Shown here piece after piece: positions 8,137 to 15,157 of a stretch of DNA of 30,201 nt (positions are counted from its first letter, which is position 1; each line of letters starts with the position of its first letter). Source of the DNA: JBBCJM01 sp037190175 (GTDB lineage: Bacteria > Pseudomonadota > Alphaproteobacteria > Rhodobacterales > Rhodobacteraceae); assembly GCA_037190175.1 (NCBI GenBank), contig JBBCJM010000159.1, positions 1-30,201 of the forward strand, in the 5' to 3' direction. The position numbers were made by a program, and so were the translations under genes. The notes below the pieces were generated by a model, which worked only from the letters and a program-made list of their open reading frames with translations, did no database searches and had not been told where the DNA came from.

Positions 8137-9245
8137 TCACCCCCGGCGCGCAACGCTCGACCATTTCCTATTTCAAATGGGCCTTCATCGTGACCTTCCT
8201 CGGCCTGGCCCTCGGGCTGTGGCTGGGCTTCAGCATCGAACATACCGTCGGCGGGGCGCTGAAGATCTTCTTCATCTGCTGCGTGCTGGCGGTGCTGGAG
8301 ATCTCGCTCTCCTTCGACAACGCGATCGTGAACGCGAACAAGCTGAAGGACATGACGCCCGTCTGGCAGCGGCGCTTCCTGACCTGGGGGATCCTGATCG
8401 CCGTCTTCGGGATGCGGATCATCTTCCCGCTCCTGATCGTGGTGATCGCCGCCAATATCGGCCCCTGGCAGGCGCTGGTGCTGGCCGCCAGCCAGCCCGA
8501 GGAATATTCGCGCATCATGCACGACGCGCACCTGCCCATCGCGGCCTTCGGCGGCACCTTCCTGATGATGGTGGCGCTGTCGTTCTTCTTCGACCACGAG
8601 AAGGACATCCACTGGGTGGCCTGGCTGGAGGCGAAGGTCTCGCAATATTCCTCGGTGAAGGGGATCGAGATCGCCTTCGTGCTGGTGATCATGCTGGTCT
8701 TCTCGCGGGTGATCGAGGCCTACAAGTCGCCGGCCGACGCCAACCTCTTCTTCCACGCGGCGATCTGGGGGCTTCTGACCTTCCTGCTGGTCGAGGTGCT
8801 GGGCGGCATCCTCGACCGCAGCCAGCAGATGCTGGAGGGCGCGGCCAAGGGCGGGCTGGGGGCGTTCCTCTACCTCGAAGTGCTGGACGCCTCGTTCAGC
8901 TTCGACGGGGTGATCGGCGCGTTCGCGCTGTCCTCGAACCTGTTCGTGATCGCCATCGGCCTGGGGATCGGGGCGATGTACGTGCGCTCGATGACCATCA
9001 TGCTGGTCGAGAAGGGCACGCTGGCGCAGTACCGCTATCTGGAGCACGGGGCCTTCTATGCGATCCTGGTGCTGTCGGTGATCATGTATGTCCAGACCCT
9101 GACCCATATCCCCGAGGTCATCACCGGGCTGGGCGGCGCCAGCCTGATCGGCATCGCGCTCTGGTCCTCGATCCGCTGGAACCGCCAGAGCGGCGGCGAG
9201 GTGGTGGAGGATACTGCCGACCTGCCGGTGCGCGACCACGCCTGA
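8133..9245 (+). CDS. DUF475 / TerC-superfamily integral membrane protein
   Basis: This 370-residue polytopic membrane protein belongs to the DUF475 family, related to TerC. Two similar acidic segments are visible inside hydrophobic helices: EISLSFDNAIVNANKLKDM near residue 55 and LDASFSFDGVIGAFALSSN near residue 255. This FDNA/FDG repeat is the TerC hallmark and is probably a metal-coordinating pair. Around eight to nine spans are predicted. TerC relatives have been linked to manganese export or metal loading of exported enzymes, but DUF475 itself has no proven role. ATG 8133 is chosen for the GGAGAGGG just upstream. A longer in-frame extension to 7992 lacks membrane or family character. It is probably monocistronic; no yybP-ykoY Mn riboswitch could be recognised upstream. 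Confidence 0.85.
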   Translation: MITPGAQRSTISYFKWAFIVTFLGLALGLWLGFSIEHTVGGALKIFFICCVLAVLEISLSFDNAIVNANKLKDMTPVWQRRFLTWGILIAVFGMRIIFPLLIVVIAANIGPWQALVLAASQPEEYSRIMHDAHLPIAAFGGTFLMMVALSFFFDHEKDIHWVAWLEAKVSQYSSVKGIEIAFVLVIMLVFSRVIEAYKSPADANLFFHAAIWGLLTFLLVEVLGGILDRSQQMLEGAAKGGLGAFLYLEVLDASFSFDGVIGAFALSSNLFVIAIGLGIGAMYVRSMTIMLVEKGTLAQYRYLEHGAFYAILVLSVIMYVQTLTHIPEVITGLGGASLIGIALWSSIRWNRQSGGEVVEDTADLPVRDHA

Positions 9246-9443
9246 GGCCGGGGGCTCTCCCGCCCCCCTCGCCCTGACGGGCTGCGGGCGTTGGGCCGGG
9301 CAAAGGGGGCAGAGCCCCCCTTGGACCCCCGCGCCTGATGCGACCGCCGCGGCGGGCGCATTCGCGCGAGAGGTGGTCGCCGGGGCCGGCCCCGGGGGTT
9401 TCACACCCCCGGACCCCCGTGGGATATTTGGAGACAGAAGAAG
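9246..9443 (+). repeat. Composite G/C-rich intergenic repeat, copy B1
   Basis: Module 1 (9246-9330) contains GGGCGTTGGGCCGGGCAA and a GGGGGCAGAGCCCCCC hairpin. Module 2 (about 9391-9443) contains a CCGGGGG...CCCCCGG hairpin followed by ACCCCCGTGGGATATTTG and GGAGACAGAAG. The two modules and their order recur at 12226-12404 (+) and 20190-20359 (-). The copy fills the convergent gap between the DUF475 gene and fabI. The remaining 9444-9604 holds weak hairpins behind fabI and no convincing gene. Confidence 0.75.
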
Positions 9444-9563
9444 GAGCTTTGGGTCTTATGACCCCACAGCGGCTTCATTCGGGGCCGCCAGTCCTTGCTG
9501 GGCGGACGGTCCTTGCGGAATTGCCGGCGGTTCCTTGATGGTCGCTTCTTTGGGCCCTCGTCA

Positions 9564-9604
9564 CGGGCAAGCGATGACGCCCGGCAGGGCGGAAGAGCGC
9601 CGCC
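9564..9604 (-). terminator. Stem-loops downstream of fabI
   Basis: Immediately after the fabI stop, GGCGG (9588-9592) pairs with CCGCC (9600-9604). Next, CGGGC (9564-9568) pairs with GCCCG (9579-9583). These short hairpins could end the fabA-fabB-fabI transcript, although no T-run follows. Confidence 0.3.
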
Positions 9605-10393
9605 TCAGAGGTTCTCGCCCTGCGGCATGCCCAGCACGTGGAAGCCGCCGTCCACCCGCACGATCTCGCCGGTGGTGAAGGCGCCGTAGTCGGAGGCGAG
9701 CCAGACCGCGGTGCCGCCCACCGCCTCCAGCGTGGCGTTCGACCGCAGGGGGGCGTTGGCCTCGGTATGGCGGAAGGTGGCCCGCGCCCCCCCGATGGCC
9801 GCCCCGGCCAGGGTCTTCATCGGCCCCGGGCTGATCGCGTTCACCCGGATCTTCTGCGGGCCGAGGTCGTTGGCCAGGTAGCGCACCGAGGACTCCAAGG
9901 CCGCCTTGGCCACCCCCATCACGTTGTAGTTGGGCGTGACCCGGTTCGAGCCCTGGAAGGTGAGCGTGATGCAGGTGCCGCCGTCCGGCATCAGCTCCGC
10001 CGCCCGCCGGCACACGTCGATGAAGGAGAAGCAGGAGATCGACAGCGAGTTGCGGAAGTTCGCCCGGGTGGTGTTGATGAACCGGCCCGTCAGCTCGTTC
10101 TTGTCGGAATAGGCGATGGCATGGACCAGGAAGTCTATCCGCCCCCAGCGGTCCCCCAGCGCGGCGAAGGCGGCATCGAGCGAGCCGTCGTCCATCACGT
10201 CCACGTCCAGCAGGAAGTCGGAGCCGACCGAGGCCGCCAGCGGCTGCACCCTCTTGCCGAAGGCCTCGCCCTGATGGCTGAAGGCAAGCTCCGCGCCCTC
10301 GGCCGCCATGGCCGCGGCGATGCCCCAGGCGATGGAGCGGTCGTTGGCCACGCCCATGATCAGGCCGCGCCTGCCCTGCAACAACCCGGCCAT
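9605..10393 (-). CDS. fabI: Enoyl-ACP reductase FabI
   Basis: FabI carries out the last, NAD(P)H-dependent reduction in each cycle of type II fatty acid synthesis. The protein is 262 residues, the usual size. It has the glycine motif GVANDRSIAWG (14-24) and the catalytic TyrX6Lys pair at Tyr156 and Lys163 (NYNVMGVAK). The C-terminal core SPGPMKTLAGAAIGG is typical. At residue 146, where E. coli FabI has a conserved tyrosine, this copy has Phe (LTFQGSN; codon TTC on the minus strand). It is the last gene of the fabA-fabB-fabI operon and starts 10 bp after the fabB stop, behind GAGAACGGG. It is a short-chain dehydrogenase fold protein acting in the cytoplasm. Confidence 0.95.
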   Translation of the reverse strand: MAGLLQGRRGLIMGVANDRSIAWGIAAAMAAEGAELAFSHQGEAFGKRVQPLAASVGSDFLLDVDVMDDGSLDAAFAALGDRWGRIDFLVHAIAYSDKNELTGRFINTTRANFRNSLSISCFSFIDVCRRAAELMPDGGTCITLTFQGSNRVTPNYNVMGVAKAALESSVRYLANDLGPQKIRVNAISPGPMKTLAGAAIGGARATFRHTEANAPLRSNATLEAVGGTAVWLASDYGAFTTGEIVRVDGGFHVLGMPQGENL

Positions 10394-10403
10394 CCCGTTC
10401 TCC

Positions 10404-11630
10404 TCAGCGATACCGGCTCATCACCAGCGTGGCATTGGTGCCGCCGAAGCCGAAGCTGTTCGACAGCACCCCGTCGAGTTCCACCCCCTCGCGCAGCTCG
10501 GTCACGATCTCTGCCGGGTCCAGCGCGGGGTCGAGCGTGGCGACATTCGCCGAGGCGGCGATGAAGCCGCCGTTCATCATCAGCACCGAATAGATCGCCT
10601 CGTGCACGCCGGTGGCGCCCAGCGAATGCCCGGTCAGCGACTTGGTGGAGGCGATGGGCGGCGTCTGGCCGCGGCCGAACACCCGGCGGATCGCCTCGAC
10701 CTCGGTCACGTCGCCCACCGGGGTCGAGGTGCCGTGCGAGTTGATGTAGTCGATGCGCCGCCCCGCCGGCAGGGTCGAGAGCGCCAGCCGCATCGACCGC
10801 TCGCCGCCCTCGCCGCTCGGCGCCACCATGTCGTAGCCGTCGGAGGTGGCGCCATAGCCGGTCACCTCGGCATAGATCCGGGCACCGCGGGCCAAAGCGT
10901 GCTCCAGTTCCTCCAACACCACGATCCCGCCGCCGCCGGCGATCACGAAGCCGTCGCGGCTCACGTCATAGGTGCGGCTGGCGGTGGCGGGCGTGTCGTT
11001 GTACTTGGACGACATCGCCCCCATGGCGTCGAACAGGCAGGAGAGCGTCCAGTCCAGTTCCTCGCCGCCGCCGGCGAAGACGATGTCCTGCTTGCCCATC
11101 TGGATCAGTTCCGTGCCGTTGCCGATGCAATGCGCCGAGGTGGAGCAGGCCGAGGTGATCGAATAGTTCACCCCCTTGATGTGGAAGGGCGTGGCCAGGC
11201 AGGCCGAGGTGGTGGACGACATGCCCTTGGTCACCCCGAACGGCCCGATCCGCTTCGGGCTGCCCGTCTCGCGCACCACGTTGTGGGCGCGGAAGAAGCT
11301 CTTGGTGGAGGGCCCGCCCGAGCCCACCACCAGCCCGGTACGCTCGTTCGACACGTCGCCGGGCTCCAGCCCCGCATCGGCGATGGCCTGCCGCATCGAG
11401 ATGAAGGCATAGGCCGCGCCGTCGCCCATGAAGCGCAGGTCGCGCTTGTCGATATGCTCCTCGACGGCGATCTGCGGCTGGCCGTGCACCTGGCTGCGGA
11501 AGCCGTGCTCGGCATAGTCCGGGGCGAAGACGATGCCCGAGCGGCCGGCGCGCAGGCTGGCCTCGACCTCGGCGGTGGTGTTGCCGATGGGCGAGACGAT
11601 GCCCATCCCGGTGATGACGACGCGGCGCAT
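10404..11630 (-). CDS. fabB: 3-oxoacyl-ACP synthase I FabB
   Basis: This 408-residue condensing enzyme elongates cis-unsaturated acyl-ACPs made by FabA. The thiolase-fold triad is complete: Cys162 (TSACSTSAH), His299 (NSHGTSTPVGD) and His335 (TGHSLGATG), with Lys330 just before. The C-terminal NSFGFGGTNA is the usual glycine-rich loop. ATG at 11630 is preceded by the strong Shine-Dalgarno AAGGAGGTGCCC; the frame is open further upstream only because it runs over fabA. It lies between fabA, 11 bp upstream, and fabI. Pairing with fabA argues for FabB rather than FabF. Confidence 0.95.
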   Translation of the reverse strand: MRRVVITGMGIVSPIGNTTAEVEASLRAGRSGIVFAPDYAEHGFRSQVHGQPQIAVEEHIDKRDLRFMGDGAAYAFISMRQAIADAGLEPGDVSNERTGLVVGSGGPSTKSFFRAHNVVRETGSPKRIGPFGVTKGMSSTTSACLATPFHIKGVNYSITSACSTSAHCIGNGTELIQMGKQDIVFAGGGEELDWTLSCLFDAMGAMSSKYNDTPATASRTYDVSRDGFVIAGGGGIVVLEELEHALARGARIYAEVTGYGATSDGYDMVAPSGEGGERSMRLALSTLPAGRRIDYINSHGTSTPVGDVTEVEAIRRVFGRGQTPPIASTKSLTGHSLGATGVHEAIYSVLMMNGGFIAASANVATLDPALDPAEIVTELREGVELDGVLSNSFGFGGTNATLVMSRYR

Positions 11631-11641
11631 GGGCACCTCCT

Positions 11642-12154
11642 TCAGGTGGCGGCGGTGGCCAGACCCACCTTCATGTCCTTGACCAGATAGATGACCTCGC
11701 CATCCGCCTCGACCCTGCCGTCGGCCACGCCCATCTTGAGCCGGCGGTCGATCACCCGGGTGAAGTCCACGAAATAGCGGATCATGCGGCGGTCGGGGCG
11801 CACCATGCCCTTCAGCTGCACCTCGCCCACGCCCAGCGCGAAGCCCTGCCCCTGCCAGCCCCGCCAGCCGAGGTTGAAGCCGGTCAGTTGCCAGAGCCCG
11901 TCCAGGCCCAGGCAGCCCGGCATCACCGGGTTGCCGGGGAAGTGGCAGGCGAAGAACCACAGGTCGGGGGTGATGTCGAACTCGGCCACCACATGGCCCT
12001 TGCCGTGCTCGCCGCGGTCGGCCGAGATGTCGGTGATGCGGTCCATCATCAGCATGGGCGGCAGGGGAAGCTGCGCATTGCCCGGGCCGAACAGCTCGCC
12101 CCTGGCACATTTCAGCAGGTCGTCTCGGTCGAACCTCGTTGGGTATCCGGCCAT
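11642..12154 (-). CDS. fabA: Bifunctional 3-hydroxydecanoyl-ACP dehydratase/isomerase FabA
   Basis: FabA dehydrates 3-hydroxydecanoyl-ACP and isomerises the trans-2 product to cis-3, which starts unsaturated fatty acid synthesis. The protein is 170 residues, the family norm. Its hot-dog-fold active-site residues are visible: His71 in ACHFPGNPVMPG and Asp85 in LGLDGLWQLTGF. The conserved MLMMDRI segment is at 34-40. It is the first gene of the operon. The upstream region (12155-12225) carries a palindrome, CCTGTAACAGG, that could be an operator. ATG at 12154 gives the standard N-terminus; an in-frame extension to 12283 would run into the repeat. Confidence 0.95.
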   Translation of the reverse strand: MAGYPTRFDRDDLLKCARGELFGPGNAQLPLPPMLMMDRITDISADRGEHGKGHVVAEFDITPDLWFFACHFPGNPVMPGCLGLDGLWQLTGFNLGWRGWQGQGFALGVGEVQLKGMVRPDRRMIRYFVDFTRVIDRRLKMGVADGRVEADGEVIYLVKDMKVGLATAAT

Positions 12155-12189
12155 GCGGCGCCCGCGCTCCCTCTCTCTGACGTTCACAC

Positions 12190-12200
12190 CCTGTAACAGG
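12190..12200. promoter_or_regulatory. Candidate operator palindrome upstream of fabA
   Basis: CCTGTAACAGG is an 11-bp near-perfect palindrome, extended on the plus strand to ACCCTGTAACAGGT. It lies 36-46 bp upstream of the fabA start. A weak -35-like TTGCAT on the minus strand sits 17 bp before TTACAG, so the site would overlap the promoter. No regulator is assigned. Confidence 0.35.
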
Positions 12201-12225
12201 TCGGTTCGAGGCGATGCAAGGGCAG

Positions 12226-12404
12226 GGCCGGGGGTCCTCCCGCCCCCCTCGGCCTGACGGCCTGCGGGCGTTGGGCCGGGCAAGGGGGGCTGCCGCCCCC
12301 CTTGGACCCCCCGGTTCTCTATCCTGTGGGGTGGTGCTGGTGGAGAGCGCCGGGGGGCTTCGCGCCCCCCGGACCCCCCGCGGGATATTTGTCCAGAGAG
12401 GATG
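12226..12404 (+). repeat. Composite G/C-rich intergenic repeat, copy B2
   Basis: Module 1 (12226-12312) shares a long run of near identity with the reverse complement of 20280-20359, including GGCCTGCGGGCGTTGGGC and GGGGGGCTGCCGCCCCC. The spacer includes GTGGTGCTGGTGG in both copies. Module 2 (12348-12404) has a CCGGGGGGC...GCCCCCCGG hairpin and ends GGGATATTTGTCCAGAGAG. It abuts the fabA promoter region and is followed by an inverted copy of module 2. Confidence 0.8.
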
Positions 12405-12428
12405 GAGCATTTGAGTCAAGTTGTCCCT

Positions 12429-12484
12429 CATCCTCTCTGTCTAAATATCCTGCGGGGGTCCGGGGGTGCAAAACCCCCGGCGCG
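12429..12484 (-). repeat. Inverted copy of repeat module 2 (B2')
   Basis: This segment is the reverse complement of module 2: CATCCTCTCTGTCTAAATAT, then CCTGCGGGGGTCCGGGGG. With 12348-12404 it forms a long imperfect inverted repeat, with arms of about 56 bp around a 24-bp centre. It ends about 60 bp before the MFS start, so it lies in that gene's upstream region. Confidence 0.75.
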
Positions 12485-12547
12485 CTCCACCTGGCCTTGC
12501 GGCTGCCATTCGGGCGGTGCAATCGTCGCCCCTCGGAGGAGCCCCGC

Positions 12548-13705
12548 ATGACCCCGCTTTCCCGCTTCATCGCCGCCAGCGGGCTGACCAATCTGGCCGA
12601 CGGGGTGGCGGTGGTGGCCTGGGCCTGGCTCGCCTCGCTGCTGACCCGCGACCCGATGCTGATCGCGCTGGTGCCGGTGGCGCTGCGGCTGCCGTGGTTC
12701 CTTTGCGCGCTGCCCGCGGGGCTGGCGGCCGACCGGATGGACCGCCGCCGGCTGATCCTGGCCATGGACGTGGTGCGGGCCGCGGCCTTCGCCGCCGTGG
12801 GGGTGGCCGAGGTGTTCCGCGACAATGCGGCGCAGACCATGCTGCCGGCGCTGGTGCCGCCCGGGCAGCTGGAGCGGGCCAACGGCCGGCTGTGGAGCGT
12901 GGAGCTGGTCGGCAATTCCATGGCCGGGCCGGCGCTGGGGGCGGCGCTGATCGGGCTTTCGCTGCCCTTGCCCTTCGCCGCCAATGCGGGGGCCTATGCG
13001 CTGGCCGTCCTGCTGCTGCTGGGCCTGCGGGGGCAGTTCGCCCCGCCACCGGCCGCCGCGCCGCGCGACTGGCGGCGGGAACTGGCCGAGGGCTGGGCCT
13101 TCCTGCGCGGCTCGGCGCTCTTGCGCACGCTGGCGGTGACCACCGGCGGCTGGAACCTGCTGCACCAGCTGACCGCGGTGGCGCTGGTCTTGCACGCGCA
13201 GGAGAATTTCGGGCTGCCGGCCGCGGCCTATGGGCTGATGCTGGCGGCGGCCGCGGTGGGGGGCATCCTGGGCGCGCTGGCGGGCGAGGCGGTGGTGCGC
13301 CGGCTGGGGCCGGGGCGCACCGCGCAGTGGATGCTGGCGGTCTCGGCCCCCGGCTTCGTGGCCATGGCGCTGGCGCCGGGCCCGGTCTCCATGGCGGTCG
13401 CGCTGGCGGTGTTCGAGGCGGCGGGCATGGCCTGGAACATCGTCTCGGTCAGCTATCGCCAGCGGGCGATCCCCTCGGGGCTGCTGGGCCGGGTCAACAG
13501 CCTCTATCGCCTGCTGGCCTGGGGGATGATGCCGCTGGGGCTGGCGCTCTCGGGCCTGGTGCTGCGGGGGGCCGAGGCGGTCATGCCGCGCGGGCCGGCG
13601 CTGACCGTGCCGTTCTGGGTGGCGGCCGCCGGCATGGCCTGGCTCACCTGGGCGGTCTGGCGCCGGCTGGGCAGCGGCTTCGCCCCCGCGCCCGCCGCAG
13701 CGTGA
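12548..13705 (+). CDS. MFS transporter (MFS_3-type), probably with internal deletion
   Basis: This 385-residue inner-membrane protein resembles MFS_3 drug or siderophore exporters. The N-half has the family signatures LADGVAVVAWAW (TM1), the motif-A loop GLAADRMDRRR (59-68), and RDNAAQTMLPALVP (91-104) followed by ERANGRLWSVE. Between residues about 70 and 90, only some 20 residues (LILAMDVVRAAAFAAVGVAEVF) link the motif-A loop to RDNAAQ. In this family that interval normally holds the end of TM3, a loop and TM4, roughly 30-40 residues more. One helix pair therefore appears fused into one, which would upset the 12-TM topology. Start ATG 12548 follows GGAGGA. The substrate is unknown, and the gene may be decaying. 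Confidence 0.75.
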   Translation: MTPLSRFIAASGLTNLADGVAVVAWAWLASLLTRDPMLIALVPVALRLPWFLCALPAGLAADRMDRRRLILAMDVVRAAAFAAVGVAEVFRDNAAQTMLPALVPPGQLERANGRLWSVELVGNSMAGPALGAALIGLSLPLPFAANAGAYALAVLLLLGLRGQFAPPPAAAPRDWRRELAEGWAFLRGSALLRTLAVTTGGWNLLHQLTAVALVLHAQENFGLPAAAYGLMLAAAAVGGILGALAGEAVVRRLGPGRTAQWMLAVSAPGFVAMALAPGPVSMAVALAVFEAAGMAWNIVSVSYRQRAIPSGLLGRVNSLYRLLAWGMMPLGLALSGLVLRGAEAVMPRGPALTVPFWVAAAGMAWLTWAVWRRLGSGFAPAPAAA

Positions 13706-13725
13706 ACTGCGGCGGGCAGTTTCGT

Positions 13726-14433
13726 TCAGAGCCCCGGCAGCACGTTCAGCAGCGACCGCTGGCCGAAGGTGGTGCCGCGCTTGGCGCCGAAGGTGATCTT
13801 GCCGCCCAGCTTCACGTAGCCCTCGCTGTCCGAGGCCCCGGGGACCGAGCCGTGCAGCGTGCCCACCTCGCCGAAGATCGTCATGTTCGGCGCCACGGCG
13901 ATGTCGCCGTTCAGGCTGTAGCGGGTCAGCCGCACGTCCTCGACCTCGCCGCGGTCGACCGAGAGGCCGATGCCGGCGCCCTCGGTCACCGCATAGCGGG
14001 TCGAAAGGCCCAGCATCGTGCCGGACACCCCGGAGTCCTCGGCCCGGCCCAGATAGCCCTCGAACCCGGTGCGCCCGGACTGGTGGCCGAACTCCAGCCC
14101 CACGAAGGACTGCGACTCGCCGTCGATATGGTCGAGGCCCAGGAACAGCCCGGCCGAGGTGTCCTCGCTGAGGTGGTAGATGCCGTGCAGCACGAGGTTG
14201 GTGGCGGTCTCGTCCGCCGCGTTCAGCCGGTTCAGCCCGACATCGGCCTGCAGGCCGAACTCGCGCGAGAAGCCCAGCTCGACCGAGCCGCCCAGCGAGG
14301 TCTTGGCGAAGTCTCCGTCGTCGGTGAAAGCGGAATGCGACAGGGTAAGGCTGCCGCCGGTCACCTGCTGCGCGAGGGTGGCGGGGGCGGACAGCGCGAA
14401 AAGCGCCGCGGCGGCGGCGAGGGAACGGAACAT
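13726..14433 (-). CDS. Small outer-membrane beta-barrel protein (YfaZ/porin-like)
   Basis: This 235-residue exported protein has a clear Sec signal peptide (MFRSLAAAAALFALSAPATLAQQ, cut after LAQ or nearby). The mature part is rich in alternating Gly/aromatic/acidic strands such as LTLSHSAF, VELGFSREFGLQADVG and GLFLGLDHIDGES, as expected for a transmembrane barrel of about 8-12 strands. It lacks cysteine and any enzyme motif. The sequence ends in LNVLPGL rather than a terminal aromatic residue, which is unusual for a BAM substrate. The ATG at 14433 is preceded by GCAGGAGACCACCG. It converges with the MFS gene and diverges from irr. The function is not recognised; porin or surface stabiliser are guesses. 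Confidence 0.65.
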   Translation of the reverse strand: MFRSLAAAAALFALSAPATLAQQVTGGSLTLSHSAFTDDGDFAKTSLGGSVELGFSREFGLQADVGLNRLNAADETATNLVLHGIYHLSEDTSAGLFLGLDHIDGESQSFVGLEFGHQSGRTGFEGYLGRAEDSGVSGTMLGLSTRYAVTEGAGIGLSVDRGEVEDVRLTRYSLNGDIAVAPNMTIFGEVGTLHGSVPGASDSEGYVKLGGKITFGAKRGTTFGQRSLLNVLPGL

Positions 14434-14459
14434 CGGTGGTCTCCTGCTCGGATGACGGG

Positions 14460-14488
14460 TCTGGCGCCCGCGTTTGTCGTCTGGCGCC
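14460..14488. promoter_or_regulatory. Direct repeats upstream of barrel-protein gene
   Basis: TCTGGCGCC occurs at 14460-14468 and again at 14480-14488, exactly 20 bp apart (two helical turns), between the barrel gene start and a weak minus-strand -10-like TAGCCT (14508-14513). It is a possible regulator site, with no known match. Confidence 0.25.
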
Positions 14489-14591
14489 TTGGGAGCGCCT
14501 GAACCCGAGGCTAGGCCGGTTTCGGGCGAAGTGGAAGCACAATCGCAGGCGCGGCCTGTTGTCGTCCTGTCACAGATCCTGCACGGGGTCA

Positions 14592-14621
14592 TTGAAATCG
14601 CGCGCGGGGGGACTGTATATT
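14592..14621 (+). promoter_or_regulatory. irr promoter, near-leaderless
   Basis: TTGAAA (14592-14597) and TATATT (14616-14621) are separated by 18 bp (17 if GTATAT is used). This is the best sigma70-type promoter in the window. The predicted start of transcription falls at or next to the irr ATG (14628), leaving no room for a ribosome-binding site. The G-run at 14606-14612 lies inside the spacer. Confidence 0.55.
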
Positions 14622-14627
14622 TCGCTC

Positions 14628-15080
14628 ATGAAACCCACGGACGCCCCGCCCCGGCCCGCCTCCGACGCCCCGCCCGCCGCGACGGACCGCGGCGCGGCCT
14701 GGCTTGCCAAGGGCGGGCTGCGCCCCACCCGGCAGCGTCTGGCGCTGGCCGCGCTGCTGGTGGGCGACGGCAAGCACCGCCACGTCACCGCCGAAAGCCT
14801 GTTCGCCGCCGCCAGCGGGGGCGAGGGGGTGAGCCTGGCCACGGTCTACAACACGCTGCGCGCCTTCTGCGAGGCGGGGCTGATGCAGGAGGTCGTGGTG
14901 GACGGGTCGAAGAGCTATTTCGACACCCGCACCGACGACCATCCGCATTTCTACTGGGAAGACACCGCTGCGCTGACCGACGCCCCGGCCGAGGAGCTGG
15001 AGATCGCCCGCCTGCCGCGCCTGCCCGAGGGCACGGAACTGGCGCGGGTGGACGTGGTGATCCGCCTGCGCCGGGCCTGA
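14628..15080 (+). CDS. irr: Iron response regulator Irr (Fur family)
   Basis: Irr is a haem-responsive Fur-family transcription factor of alphaproteobacteria that controls iron and haem genes, mainly under iron limitation. The 150-residue protein has the N-terminal winged helix with GLRPTRQRLALAALL (30-44) and the recognition region HVTAESLFAAA, followed by VSLATVYNTLRAF. The Irr histidine cluster is present as DDHPHF (His105 and His107), so it is HPH rather than a run of three His. There is no N-terminal Cys-Pro haem regulatory motif as in Bradyrhizobium, so haem sensing would rest on the histidines. It starts at ATG 14628, almost on its predicted transcription start. In related genomes irr often sits directly beside fabA; here two genes and repeats intervene. 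Confidence 0.9.
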   Translation: MKPTDAPPRPASDAPPAATDRGAAWLAKGGLRPTRQRLALAALLVGDGKHRHVTAESLFAAASGGEGVSLATVYNTLRAFCEAGLMQEVVVDGSKSYFDTRTDDHPHFYWEDTAALTDAPAEELEIARLPRLPEGTELARVDVVIRLRRA

Positions 15081-15102
15081 CCGGGCTTTCCTCTCGCGCG
15101 AG

Positions 15103-15131
15103 TTGACGCCCTGCGGCCGGGCCGCTATCCC
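15103..15131 (+). promoter_or_regulatory. truB promoter
   Basis: TTGACG (15103-15108) and TATCCC (15126-15131) are spaced by 17 bp, about 27 bp before the truB start and just after the irr stop. This fits a sigma70-type promoter of GC-rich alphaproteobacteria. Confidence 0.5.
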
Positions 15132-15157
15132 GCCGCCCCTGCGAGGCGGAGGACGGC

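Noticed and set aside
14434..14627. Classical Irr box (TTTAGAA/TTCTAAA type) near irr
   Set aside because: No such AT-rich inverted repeat is present here, nor before fabA or the Mn importer.
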